Assembly: GCA_001643675.2 (NCBI GenBank)
Contig: LSRY02000013.1
Location: 374,501-438,500, forward strand
Source of the DNA: Monocercomonoides exilis
Lineage: Eukaryota > Preaxostyla > Oxymonadida > Polymastigidae
Direction: 5' to 3'
Length of the DNA: 64,000 nt
The notes beneath the pieces are model-generated. The model had not been told where the DNA came from and searched no databases. It saw only the letters and a list, made by a program, of their open reading frames with translations. A program made the translations under genes and the position numbers. Positions 55,749-64,000 of the stretch are shown piece by piece (the first letter of the stretch is position 1; the number at the start of each line of letters is the position of its first letter).

Positions 55749-57599
55749 AAATCATTTACAAATATATATTATAATGGTTCAATAATTTTTCTCTAGAAAA
55801 TTAACGCAATTATTCTTAATTATATCTCTTTACAAAAGCCTCATGATTAACTGAATTTTAATTTGGTTAATTTGTAGTTTGAATTATGTGAAAAAGTCAA
55901 AATCTTTATTTGCACTGAAATATTCAATAAATCACATCATAATTCTATTCATAGTAAGTGTTAATAATGGCGGACACTTTCCATAACTGTGGACAGTAGT
56001 ATTATCTCAACGATCGTTTATGAAAGATTGTAGTAGAATTCTCATTTAGACTTTCTATGAATTCAAATAAAAATTAATTGTTTCAAACACACTTCCATCA
56101 CAAAAAAATATTATTAATCACCATTTTTTTTCTTTATTCTATGGAGCAGATTGTTTCATTTTCGTGAGTCACATAAATTTGCATAAGAAAAGGGAATAAA
56201 TAGGTTCATTGTCGAAATGTAACTTTCAATGGTTATTGAGATAATAATGTTGAACACAGTTGTTGAAAGTGTACGCCTGATTAACACTTACAATACGCTC
56301 TTTCAATGCACATATCCTTTTCTTTCATATCAAATTTGGACATTTGTAATAATAATTATGCATTTCACATTTGGATGAATATTATTTGGAGAGTGAAGAA
56401 AAATCTCTGAACATTCAACATCCGAATAAAGCGGTGATTTCATAAAATACAGATTGTGTAAAAAAAAATTCAGGACAAGATATATTTCACAATAACTTCA
56501 AGAGGAATAATTCTGACAATTTCCCTCGAAATATATCTCATCAATACAAACTCATTTGAAAAACGAAACTTTCATAATAGCTTCTTTTGTGCTCAGATAA
56601 AAATTTTTCTAAAAATTTAGGAGAAACTCAAAATCATATTTCTCCTTGATTTCATTCATTAATTTTTTTTCGAGCACAAACAAGGAAGTTATGATAGTCT
56701 TGGATGTCACATGAGTTTATATTGATGATATATATTTCGAGGGAAAATGTCAGAATTATTCCTCTTGCGGTTATTGTGAAACCGATCTTGTGCGGTTTTT
56801 TGTGCAAAATCTGTGACGTCCATTTGTCAAGAATTATTTGAAGTATTTATTTTGTATAAAAACAAGTACAAAAAAAACTACAATTTTCTATTTGTATTTT
56901 GTTTTCTATTAAAAAAATTTTTTTGAATTGTTGCAAGCACATCATAAAGTATTAATTTCCATTTCTGTGAATTTTGATTTGTGTGAACAAAGATTTTATC
57001 AAAGCACACAGCTTTTATTTCCATTTGACAATCTTTTAAAAAGAACAATATTAAAACAATTGATATTTAACTTTTATGATTATATATTTTTTTTTAATTA
57101 TTTCCTTAGCGAGTTAGGAAAGTTTATTATGAAAATATCAATTGCATTATCTTTTTTTGAAGTTAGTATTAGTAAAAGGATTTTGTGTATTAATATATGC
57201 TTATTAATCTGAAGAAGCATTTGCATCTAATATTTTAAAGTTAGATGAAAAAAAAAAATGATTTTGTTCCCCAATTTATAAGTATCAATTGAATCTCCTT
57301 TCACTTACTTCATCATGTTATATTATATATGAAAAAAAGGAAAAACAAAAGTTTTTTCAATTCAATATTCAAGAACAAAAACAAACATCACAGATAATTG
57401 ATATAAAAATATGATATAACGCTTACAGTTGTTTTCTTCAATAGAATCCAACAAATTGTCTTCAAATAACAAGATTTTGAAAATTTGTGAAACAAATAGT
57501 TTGACCTGTAACAAAAATATCTAAAGATAAATTATTTTGCACTATATCTTTGAAATCAAATTAATTATTTGTTTTTTTCACTCTTTGCAAACTCTTAAC
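55749..57599. other. Gene-poor region with inverted repeat
   Basis: 1.85 kb without a supported gene. It holds the inverted-repeat pair at 56473-56793. The open frame at 56928-57212 is Phe/Ile/Leu-rich and AT-driven, so it is not called. Confidence 0.45.
56473..56793. repeat. Imperfect inverted repeat, about 122-bp arms, 75-bp loop
   Basis: Left arm 56473-56596 and right arm 56672-56793 are reverse complements with scattered mismatches. Shared blocks are CAAGAGGAATAATTCTGACA, TTCCCTCGAAATATAT, ATCATCAATA and TTTGTGCTC. It looks like a MITE-type foldback element or a strong hairpin. No coding content is seen in the loop. Confidence 0.85.
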
Positions 57600-58330
57600 T
57601 CAATCTCCTCCAATGGCTCCATCTGATTTTTCTGTTTTTGTAACAATTCCTTGCTTATCGAATTCTCGTTGTATAATCCCCAATGTAACATGTACCACTC
57701 CACTAGATTCAGTACGTAACATTTTCCTGTCATCTCCAGATGCAATTAAACTTTCATTTTTCAATCTTGGTGTAAGTCCAAGAAATTCCTCTACAATTAA
57801 AATATTAGAAATTTATTGAACTTAACAATCATAAGCAAACTTGCAAATTCTTCTGTTTTTGTTCCAGTTGGCTTCCAAGTTAATATCTTCAAGTTGTGAG
57901 TTCCTGGAGCAAGTGGAACTTGGACGAATCCATATCCCTCTGAAAGTACGAAAAAAAAAAAATAATTAATCAACAAAGGAATGAAAAAACAAAATACCTA
58001 AATCATAACAACCATATTGATCAATTTTAAACACTTGAACAGCTAAGCGAGGCCATCCAATAACATTGGTCGTTGTAAAGAACAAATCAACAGGATGAGA
58101 CCAAACGCACATGTCACTCTATCATTAAAAATAACATACATCAAACAAGCCAAAGTCTTCAACAATAAAGTTGTGCATACAGAAGCATAATCAGTTTGCG
58201 TTTGACCTGTTTGCTCTCCTTTGTGCAATTTCCAATGCTCTCCATAAGTGAAAGTAAATTTACAGCAAAGATTTTTAGATGAAAATCCCGAAGCTCCAAC
58301 TATTTCACCAATCACATAAAGCTCAGCCAT
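57600..58330 (-). CDS. B9D2: B9 domain-containing protein 2 (transition-zone MKS module)
   Basis: Four minus-strand exons, 58330-58181, 58118-57998, 57939-57841 and 57790-57600, giving 186 aa (human 175). B9D2 is part of the MKS/B9 complex at the ciliary transition zone, which gates protein entry to the flagellum. The whole chain is a B9 (C2-like) domain: MAELYVIGEIVGASGFSSKNL, HWKLHKGEQTGQTQTD, SDMCVWSHPVDLFF, VIGWPRLAVQVF, YDLEGYGFVQVPLAPGTHNL, WKPTG, SSGVVHVTLGIIQREFDKQG. Every intron splices a conserved block back together. The gene is head-to-head with phosphomevalonate kinase; the ATGs are 80 bp apart. It implies a flagellated cell. Confidence 0.95.
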
Positions 58331-58410
58331 GATATTTAAATTTCCTCTTGATCATGTGCCATATAATTATTTTAAAAAAATCTGAAGAAATTTTAAGTTT
58401 TGTTTATCTT
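58331..58410. promoter_or_regulatory. Putative bidirectional promoter
   Basis: 80 bp separate the ATGs of B9D2 (-) and phosphomevalonate kinase (+). The shared promoter is inferred from geometry; no motif recognised. Confidence 0.35.
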
Positions 58411-60256
58411 ATGATAGAACCAAATTCGTACGATGCCCAGCTATTTTTTTAAGAATTAATGTTTGATCCATTCTACTTTTCAATAGGATTATTGTGAAAG
58501 TTCCTGGAAAGATATTGATGAGCGGAGGATATTTAATTTTGAATGGAGATTCGCAAGGTTGTTGATTTTTTTCTTGAAGTGGTCTATAAGGAAAAACAAT
58601 TACATATGCAGGGGTTGTTGTTGCAACTCGAAATGCTCATTTTTACTGCGAACTGAAAGATGATGAAATAATTGCTGAATTACCAAAAACAGAAGAAGAA
58701 ATCCATATTGGGAAGCTAACTTTATCATCCCCTATGCTCATAAAGGAAAGTGAACATTACAACAGATGGAGATGTGAAACAACCAAAAATCTTCATTTCG
58801 AAAGATTGGATATTAAGATTAACCCTCTAATGGATTATTTTAGAAATACTTCGTTCGCATTTGAAAGATACTTGTTTGAAGAAGCGAAACTTTATGCAAT
58901 TTTATTCCATTTTCAATACATTTAACCGTATGGGCCAATGACTCATTTTATGCAAGTCCTTGCTTGATTTCATCGAACGAAGAATCTTGGAGTTGTTCAA
59001 TTCGAAAGCATGTATTACCACAAGATTATGAAATTAATGCAAAATGTGAGATAAATACATCGAATGAAATTTCTTGCAGTTCCAATATCGGAAAGACAGG
59101 ACTTGGAAGCAGCGCTTGCTTGGTAACTTCTGTGTGCGGTGCTCTTCTGCACTATTTCCTGGGAAAAAAGATGAAAAAGGATTCTATAAGCGAGCTCAAA
59201 ACGGATTTATGCTGCCCTTCTGTTTTTTAAACGCAATTGTTTTGCGCTTCACATTTGATACATTCTTTGCTTCAAGGAAAATTTGGAAGTGGTTTTGATG
59301 TTATGTGTTGTTGTTATGGTTCTCATTTGTTTCAACAGCCAAATAATTTACAATGCAAACCAGAGTTAATGGAAAGAGAAGAATTTTCAGGAGATTTTTT
59401 GAGAGCTAGAGTTGAAGATATGATGAAAATTTGGAATTTGCCGCCTTCAAAACTTCCCTTTAATGCATCTGTGCCTCTTTTTGTTAGCCTTTGTGAAGTT
59501 GGAAGTGGATCGTCTACAGTTTCTCTATCTTCACATCTTAAAAAATGGAAGACAGAACATTTAGAGGAATATGATCAGCTATTTAAAAAATTAAGTAAAA
59601 TCAACAAAGAATTGATTGAACACTTAAGGGATTTCAAAGTTGAGGAAAGCAAAAGTGAAGATGACGAAAGTAATACATCTAAATGTGATGATATAAGCAG
59701 TCAAATGTCTTCTTCATTTTCTTTCCACCTCATTCTGCACAAGAGAATTTCTTAATCGCTCTTTCAATTTTATTTGAAAAATATAGAAAACAACTTCTTA
59801 CCATCAGTACAAAAAGTGGGGTTCCTATTTGTCCGTTGTTAATTGATGAGGTTGCAGATGTCCTAAAATTAGACGAAGATGGTGTAGTTGCCGTTGGAGT
59901 TCCAGGAGGCGTGACTTTTGAATATTCAGAATTGTATTAATTTTTTGAGATTATTATTATTATAATTTAACTTTATGAATATTCTTTATGATTATTATGC
60001 ATCAAAAAAATTCGATTCCTCAACTGCAGCTGGAGGGGAAGATGCATTCTTCATCTTGCTTTCGCGAATAAATTCACTGGAAAGTGTAGCAAAGAAAATA
60101 AATTCTATCTGCAGTAAATACAAACGAAACATTGTTCTGCATCAACTATTTCAGATAAATACTGCACAAGAATTTTCAAATCAAATTGTTACAGATGGAT
60201 TTTCAGTCCAAATTTTAAAAGACAAACTTTTATCAATTCAAAAGCATGAAATATGA
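58411..60256 (+). CDS. ERG8: Phosphomevalonate kinase (ERG8 family), frame-broken as given
   Basis: Exons 58411-58427, 58487-58557, 58612-59908 and 60030-60256. This GHMP kinase phosphorylates phosphomevalonate in the mevalonate pathway to isoprenoids. Motifs in order are VPGKILMSGGYLIL, LTVWANDSFYAS, KTGLGSSACLVTS (the ATP-binding GLGSSA loop), LLQGKFGSGFDVMCCCYGS, FFPPHSAQENFL, SGVPICPLLIDE and GVPGAGGEDAFFILL. The last motif is completed only if the final intron uses a GC donor at 59909 (GCGTGA...GCAG). In the large exon the conserved frame shifts by -1 near 58910 and again near 59715, each at a TTTT run, and an in-frame TAA lies at 59228-59230 beside a T6 run. Homopolymer miscounts in the assembly explain the two shifts best; a recent pseudogene is the alternative. 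Confidence 0.8.
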
Positions 60257-60518
60257 AACGAACATTTTAAAATTAGATGTTCTATGCGAAAGAAAAATAG
60301 GAAGAAAAATATTGAACACATGATACCCTCTTATTTTTTATATTATTTGTCAAAAGAGAATAAATCACAAAAAATGAAATGAAAATTCAATTAAAAGAAT
60401 TAAAAATACAAAATAACAAAACGCTAAATAAGAACAATTAAAATGCAACAGAAAGAGCATTTGACGTGAAGAAGTTCAATATAAGTGATTGCAAAGTAAA
60501 TATAATTTCCAATTTCCT

Positions 60519-60907
60519 CTAATTGTGCTTTTTTGCAAAATCCGCTGCTTTTGAAAACGAATCTACAATCTTTTCAAGTTTTGATTTTGAGACTCTGATG
60601 TATTCAGTTTCAAAATTCTATAGAACATATATAAAACATTAAAACGTAACAAAACATTGCAAACTTCTGTGCCGTTATCATCAACAGTGCTGAAAACAGC
60701 TTCTAAAACGGCGTGTGGAGCAGAAACTTCGTCATCATCTTCCTCTTCTCCAACCTTGACAGGAACATCAATTCTCCAATTTAATCCACATAATTTCTTT
60801 CCCCATCTGACTTTCGTTTCATCTGCAGTTGCACCTTGCCCGCTAATTTCCATTTCCTCATCATCTTCTTCGTTGATTGTTTCAGTTTGATCTCGTTCTT
60901 GTTCCAT
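60519..60907 (-). CDS. Short COMM-domain (COMMD) protein
   Basis: Two minus-strand exons, 60907-60665 and 60617-60519, giving 113 aa. COMMD proteins form the Commander complex with CCDC22/CCDC93, which works with retriever and WASH in endosomal recycling. After an acidic N-terminus of about 35 residues the chain is almost entirely a COMM domain: LCGLNWRIDVPVKV (the core LxxxxWRxDV motif), APHAVLEAVFSTVDDNGTE and, after the intron, NFETEYIRVSKSKLEKIVDSF. The N-terminal helical domain of most COMMDs is absent, as in the short COMMD6 type. Which paralogue it is cannot be said. The ATG lies 47 bp from that of the divergent TPR gene. Confidence 0.75.
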
Positions 60908-60954
60908 TTAATTGACGAAAAAATTACTGATCAAAGACAGTCAAATAAAAAGGT
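60908..60954. promoter_or_regulatory. Very short divergent intergenic region
   Basis: Only 47 bp separate the ATGs of the COMMD gene (-) and the TPR gene (+). Both promoters and both 5' UTRs must share or overlap this segment, or extend into the neighbouring gene, unless one of the two starts is wrong. Confidence 0.4.
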
Positions 60955-62077
60955 ATGGGGAAGATGTTATTAGGCCACAAGCTATCTGCTGTTCCTGCCT
61001 TGATACACGAGGTATGTCGTGGTAGACTAGTGTAAAAATATCGAGGAATTTGATTATTATTATTATTAGGTGCTTGTGGCACCTCCAGCGCCAACTGATG
61101 AAATTACTCGTATTCTTGTTGCGTCTCAGACGTATGCAATTGTTTCTTCAAGAACTTACTCAATTTCGATGAATTTTTCTATTTAGATTTTATCATGACT
61201 TAGTTTATGATCGTGCTCTTGCTTGTCTTGAAGATGCCCTGGATAAATGGACTTCTTTATGGTTTGGAGGATTTTTTCGTTATTTATCTGACTTTATGTT
61301 GATTGCGTAATACTGTAATTATGATTGACATCCCTGAACACAGCAAGAACGGAGAACCCCCAATTGAAGTATCGTTGTATTTTCATTGTGCCTGCGGTGA
61401 AATTGAAGAAAGCATTGGAAAAGATGACGAAGCACTGGCAATTTTTAAAGTGTGAATTTTAAGCAATTACCATCAAATCAAATTTGCGTTTTTTATGATA
61501 TCAGGCCGCTCAATGCATTTCTGCGTGGCTTCCTGAAGATCATGTGGACATTGCCATTCCTCATTCTCACATGGGAAGATTGTTCTATCATGCTCAGCGA
61601 GTATGATTTAATCATTGTTAAAAACTTATTTTTAACTTTCATTTATTTGAATGAAGTATGATGAAGCGCTGACTGAATTTCGACGTGCAAAGCAGATTCG
61701 AGAAGAGGTATGAAATATGAGAAATTATCATCTCCACTTAAAATTTATAATTTATAAAAACAATTTTTCAATAGATATTAGGAACAGATCATCTCGACAC
61801 ATGTACACTCTATAATAATATAGGTGCAATTCTTCTCATTCAAGAACAACTTAAACCTTGCGTCGAATTATTTGCAAAGGCACTTGAAGTTTTTCAAAAA
61901 GAACTAGGAATGGAACATCCAAGAACAACCATTGTAAGAAGGAATTTGAGCATTGCACATTCAGAACTTTTAACAATACCAAGAACATTACCTACACTCC
62001 CACCACCACCTCCAAAGCCAGTGATTGAGAAGCCATCAGGAAAGAAGAAGAAGAAGAAGAAAGGAAAAAAGAAGAAA
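60955..62077 (+). CDS. Tetratricopeptide repeat protein with Lys-rich tail
   Basis: Seven exons: 60955-61011, 61070-61131, 61187-61261, 61344-61449, 61505-61600, 61657-61707 and 61775-62077, giving 249 aa in exact frame. Three to four TPR-like helical hairpins are visible: FYHDLVYDRALACLEDALD, GEIEESIGKDDEALAIF, MGRLFYHAQRYDEALTEFRRA, and LDTCTLYNNIGAILLIQEQL with CVELFAKALEVFQKELG. The kinesin-light-chain-like phrase GxDHLDTCTLYNNIG...ALEVFQKELGMEHPRTT suggests a protein-interaction scaffold. The tail is a Pro run followed by GKKKKKKKGKKKK. The family is not assigned; ciliary TPR proteins are one possibility. The high intron density (six in 1.1 kb) contrasts with the single-exon genes nearby. 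The start could also be the ATG at 60964. Confidence 0.75.
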
Positions 62078-62283
62078 TGAATTAAAAATGTGTCAATAAA
62101 CTTTTCATCGTATTTATTTCTTTTTTAAAAATGATGTACCATTTCAAATAGCTTTTAATTTGATTGTTTATCTCTTGAAAATAACTAATTTACATGAAAA
62201 ATTTTATTTGCCCATCGTTTTTTTTAAGTTTGATCTTGACAAAATAATCCCTTTAACGTCCAAATAGTTAAGAAAACTGAAAA

Positions 62284-63123
62284 ATGTTTTTCTTCTTTAT
62301 TGCGTCAGTGTTTGCTGAATCTATCGTTGAGCAAGTCAACAACGATCCAACATCAACATGGGTTGCTGTCGAGTACCATCCTTCAATTATTAACCATGCA
62401 AGATTCATTGCTCGCCTTGGCCACACCATATCCCAAATTCCAGCTGAGGAATACATCTATCGTAATGATGTTCCCGAATCATTTGATTCTCGCGATCAAT
62501 GGCCCGGAAAAATATTGCCGGTGAGAAACCAACAACAATGCGGTTCATGCTGGGCATTTGCCATCGCTGAGTGCGTTGGAGACCGTTTGGAGGTTGCGGG
62601 AAAAGGGCAGGGAGACATGTCTCCACAAGATTTGGTTTCATGCGACAAAACAGACCAAGCATGCAACGGAGGAGAATTTGATCCTGCATGGACTTGGACC
62701 CGCGACAATGGTATAACAACTGACCAATGCTTACCATATGTTTCTGGTTCAGGACGTGTTCCTCAGTGCCCAACAAAATGCCAAAATGGCTCTGAAATTA
62801 TTAGAACAAAAGTGAACTCTTACAAGCATTTGACCTCAAACGAAATTCAGGAAGAAATCATTGCACACGGACCAGTATCTGCTGGTTTCACAGTGTACAT
62901 GGACTTCCAGTTTTATAGAAGTGGTGTTTACAAGCACAAAGTCCCTATCAAGGCAGGAGGTCATGCTATTTTGATTATTGGCTGGGGTGTTGAGAAGAAC
63001 ACGCCATATTGGCTTTGCCAAAACTCATGGGGCAACACTTGGGGAGAGAAAGGACATTTCAAGATCCTTCGTGGTAAAAACGAATGTGGCATTGAGCAGG
63101 ATGTATACACTGGAATGGTCTAA
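62284..63123 (+). CDS. Cathepsin B-like C1A cysteine protease
   Basis: Single exon, 279 aa. A short signal peptide (MFFFFIASVFA) leads to a propeptide of about 55 residues; the mature enzyme starts near SFDSRDQWPG. The catalytic triad is complete: C89 in QQCGSCWAF, H227 in GGHAILIIGWG and N247 in CQNSWGNTWG, with the oxyanion Gln before CGSC. Further cathepsin B marks are DLVSCD, ACNGG and the final NECGIEQDVY. The region where classical cathepsin B has the His-His occluding loop is short here (CLPYVSGSGRVPQCPTKC) and lacks the His pair, so it should act as an endopeptidase rather than a dipeptidyl carboxypeptidase. It probably works in lysosomes/digestive vacuoles or is secreted. The gene has no intron, unlike its neighbours. 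Confidence 0.95.
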   Translation: MFFFFIASVFAESIVEQVNNDPTSTWVAVEYHPSIINHARFIARLGHTISQIPAEEYIYRNDVPESFDSRDQWPGKILPVRNQQQCGSCWAFAIAECVGDRLEVAGKGQGDMSPQDLVSCDKTDQACNGGEFDPAWTWTRDNGITTDQCLPYVSGSGRVPQCPTKCQNGSEIIRTKVNSYKHLTSNEIQEEIIAHGPVSAGFTVYMDFQFYRSGVYKHKVPIKAGGHAILIIGWGVEKNTPYWLCQNSWGNTWGEKGHFKILRGKNECGIEQDVYTGMV

Positions 63124-63549
63124 GCTTTATGGGCTTGGATGAGTTCATTTATCCAATAAACTGTATGATATTTTTTCAATTTTTTTTTCATTGCAAATTA
63201 CGAATATAGACTTTAATTTTAATAGTGATTTGTATTTGTTTTACGAAAAAAAAATTAATTGGGAATTAAAAACAATCGGAGAGATATTTTGTATTTGTAT
63301 TCTTCATTAAAACAATTGATATGTTATTATGGAAAGTTAATATCATTTAAAACATAAAATTTCATATGTGATATCTGAAATCTTCATTGATTCCAATAAT
63401 AGTATTTCAACTTACAAAATGAAAAATGATGATCTTTAACCACCCTTTGAATATTTTCATATTGAATTGGATTAATGTTTACAAATAAGTTTGACCTGCA
63501 TTAAATTGCACTAATATTCATTTTAATTTATTTTTTGTTACAATTTTTG
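63124..63549. other. Intergenic spacer
   Basis: 426 bp of AT-rich DNA between same-strand genes; nothing recognised. Confidence 0.4.
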
Positions 63550-63979
63550 ATGGAAAGGAGCGATTATGATAGAGGAGTTAACACTTTTTCACCTGAAGGA
63601 AGAATTTTTCAAGTTGAATATGCTATGGAGGCTGTAAAGGTAATTATCACTTATTTTTATGTGCGAACTATTAAGATTATTTTATTGAAAACAGTTGGGG
63701 ACGACTGCGGTTGGGATTCAACTAGAAGAAGGGACTATTCTCGCAGCTGAAAAGCGTATTTCCTCAAGGCTGCTTATCCCATCATCATTGGATAAAATCA
63801 TGGTATTTTAATGTGCTTTTACAAAATTTATAATTTGGTATTGTTTTAAACATGTCAATCGTAATTGGATTCTGAATTTTTTCTCCGAATAGAAAGTTGA
63901 TGACCACATCGGAGCTGCAATTGCTGGGCTAATTTCAGATGGTAAGAAGTTGATCGATCAAGCAAGAGAAGATACAAAT
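63550..63979 (+). CDS. PSMA5: 20S proteasome subunit alpha-5, 5' part
   Basis: Exons 63550-63639, 63695-63802 and 63893-63979 are visible, giving the first 95 residues. Exon 3 ends at a GTTTGA donor and the gene continues beyond the window. The alpha-subunit gate signature is present: [25 protein letters not shown], then [57 protein letters not shown]. The start [16 protein letters not shown] matches alpha-5 better than the other six alpha types. It forms part of the outer ring of the core particle. The ATG at 63550 gives MERSDYDRG, only a few residues shorter than animal alpha-5. Confidence 0.93.
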
Positions 63980-64000
63980 GTTTGAAACAAAAACAGACAC

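Noticed and set aside
1..64000. tRNA, rRNA, CRISPR arrays or bacterial operon features
   Set aside because: No cloverleaf or T-loop consensus, rRNA core or regularly spaced repeat array was seen by eye, and the introns show that the DNA is eukaryotic nuclear. A tRNAscan or Rfam run would be the proper test.

Overview
The window is nuclear DNA of a protist: AT-rich, with introns of roughly 50-200 bp, GT-AG splice sites (donors are often GTTTG- or GTATG-) and spliced genes on both strands. Two genes (13087-14493 and 33146-34547) belong to a lineage-specific family with hallmark stretches such as LLVDLCECYL and HHNLTHLAYQSAWQF. I recall this family as highly multiplied in the amitochondriate oxymonad Monocercomonoides exilis. 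With the flagellar genes (IFT43-like, B9D2) and the absence of any mitochondrial gene, that makes Monocercomonoides or a close oxymonad the best guess. The assignment rests on memory, not on a search.

Layout. 1-8 kb: a truncated coiled-coil gene (-), WASH-complex subunit 3 (+), and a very large TmcB-like multi-membrane protein ending in a hemerythrin domain (+). 8.6-10.8 kb: iron-sulfur L-serine dehydratase. 10.8-20.4 kb: gene-poor, with a 55-T run, family copy 1, a nested inverted-repeat element and a Rab-like gene that has lost its nucleotide-binding residues. 20.4-32.6 kb: SNAPC1-like snRNA activator, transketolase, exosome subunit RRP45, an unassigned minus-strand gene, IFT43-like and a THUMP/TAN1-like tRNA-modification cofactor. 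33-43.7 kb: family copy 2, VPS52 (GARP), VPS36 (ESCRT-II, with an in-frame TGA), a two-TM protein and a SPRY gene. 44-48 kb: an eight-exon secreted protein built of Cx3C-type cysteine motifs. 48.5-64 kb: CSN5, a Lys/Glu-rich protein, a CDP-alcohol phosphatidyltransferase fused to a cytidylyltransferase, TAP42/IGBP1, a second inverted repeat, B9D2, phosphomevalonate kinase (with frame breaks and a GC-AG intron), a COMMD protein, a TPR protein, cathepsin B and the 5' part of proteasome alpha-5.

The genes are mostly housekeeping: endosomal traffic (WASHC3, VPS52, VPS36), cilium (IFT43-like, B9D2), RNA metabolism (SNAPC1-like, RRP45, TAN1-like), protein turnover and signalling (CSN5, proteasome, cathepsin B, TAP42) and core metabolism (serine dehydratase, transketolase, phosphomevalonate kinase, phospholipid synthesis). 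Several pairs are head-to-head with very short gaps (47-172 bp), which suggests bidirectional promoters. Exon boundaries were worked out by hand from splice motifs, frame continuity and remembered family alignments. No search was run. Overall exon sums are in frame for all complete genes except VPS36 (unresolved N-terminus, in-frame TGA) and phosphomevalonate kinase.
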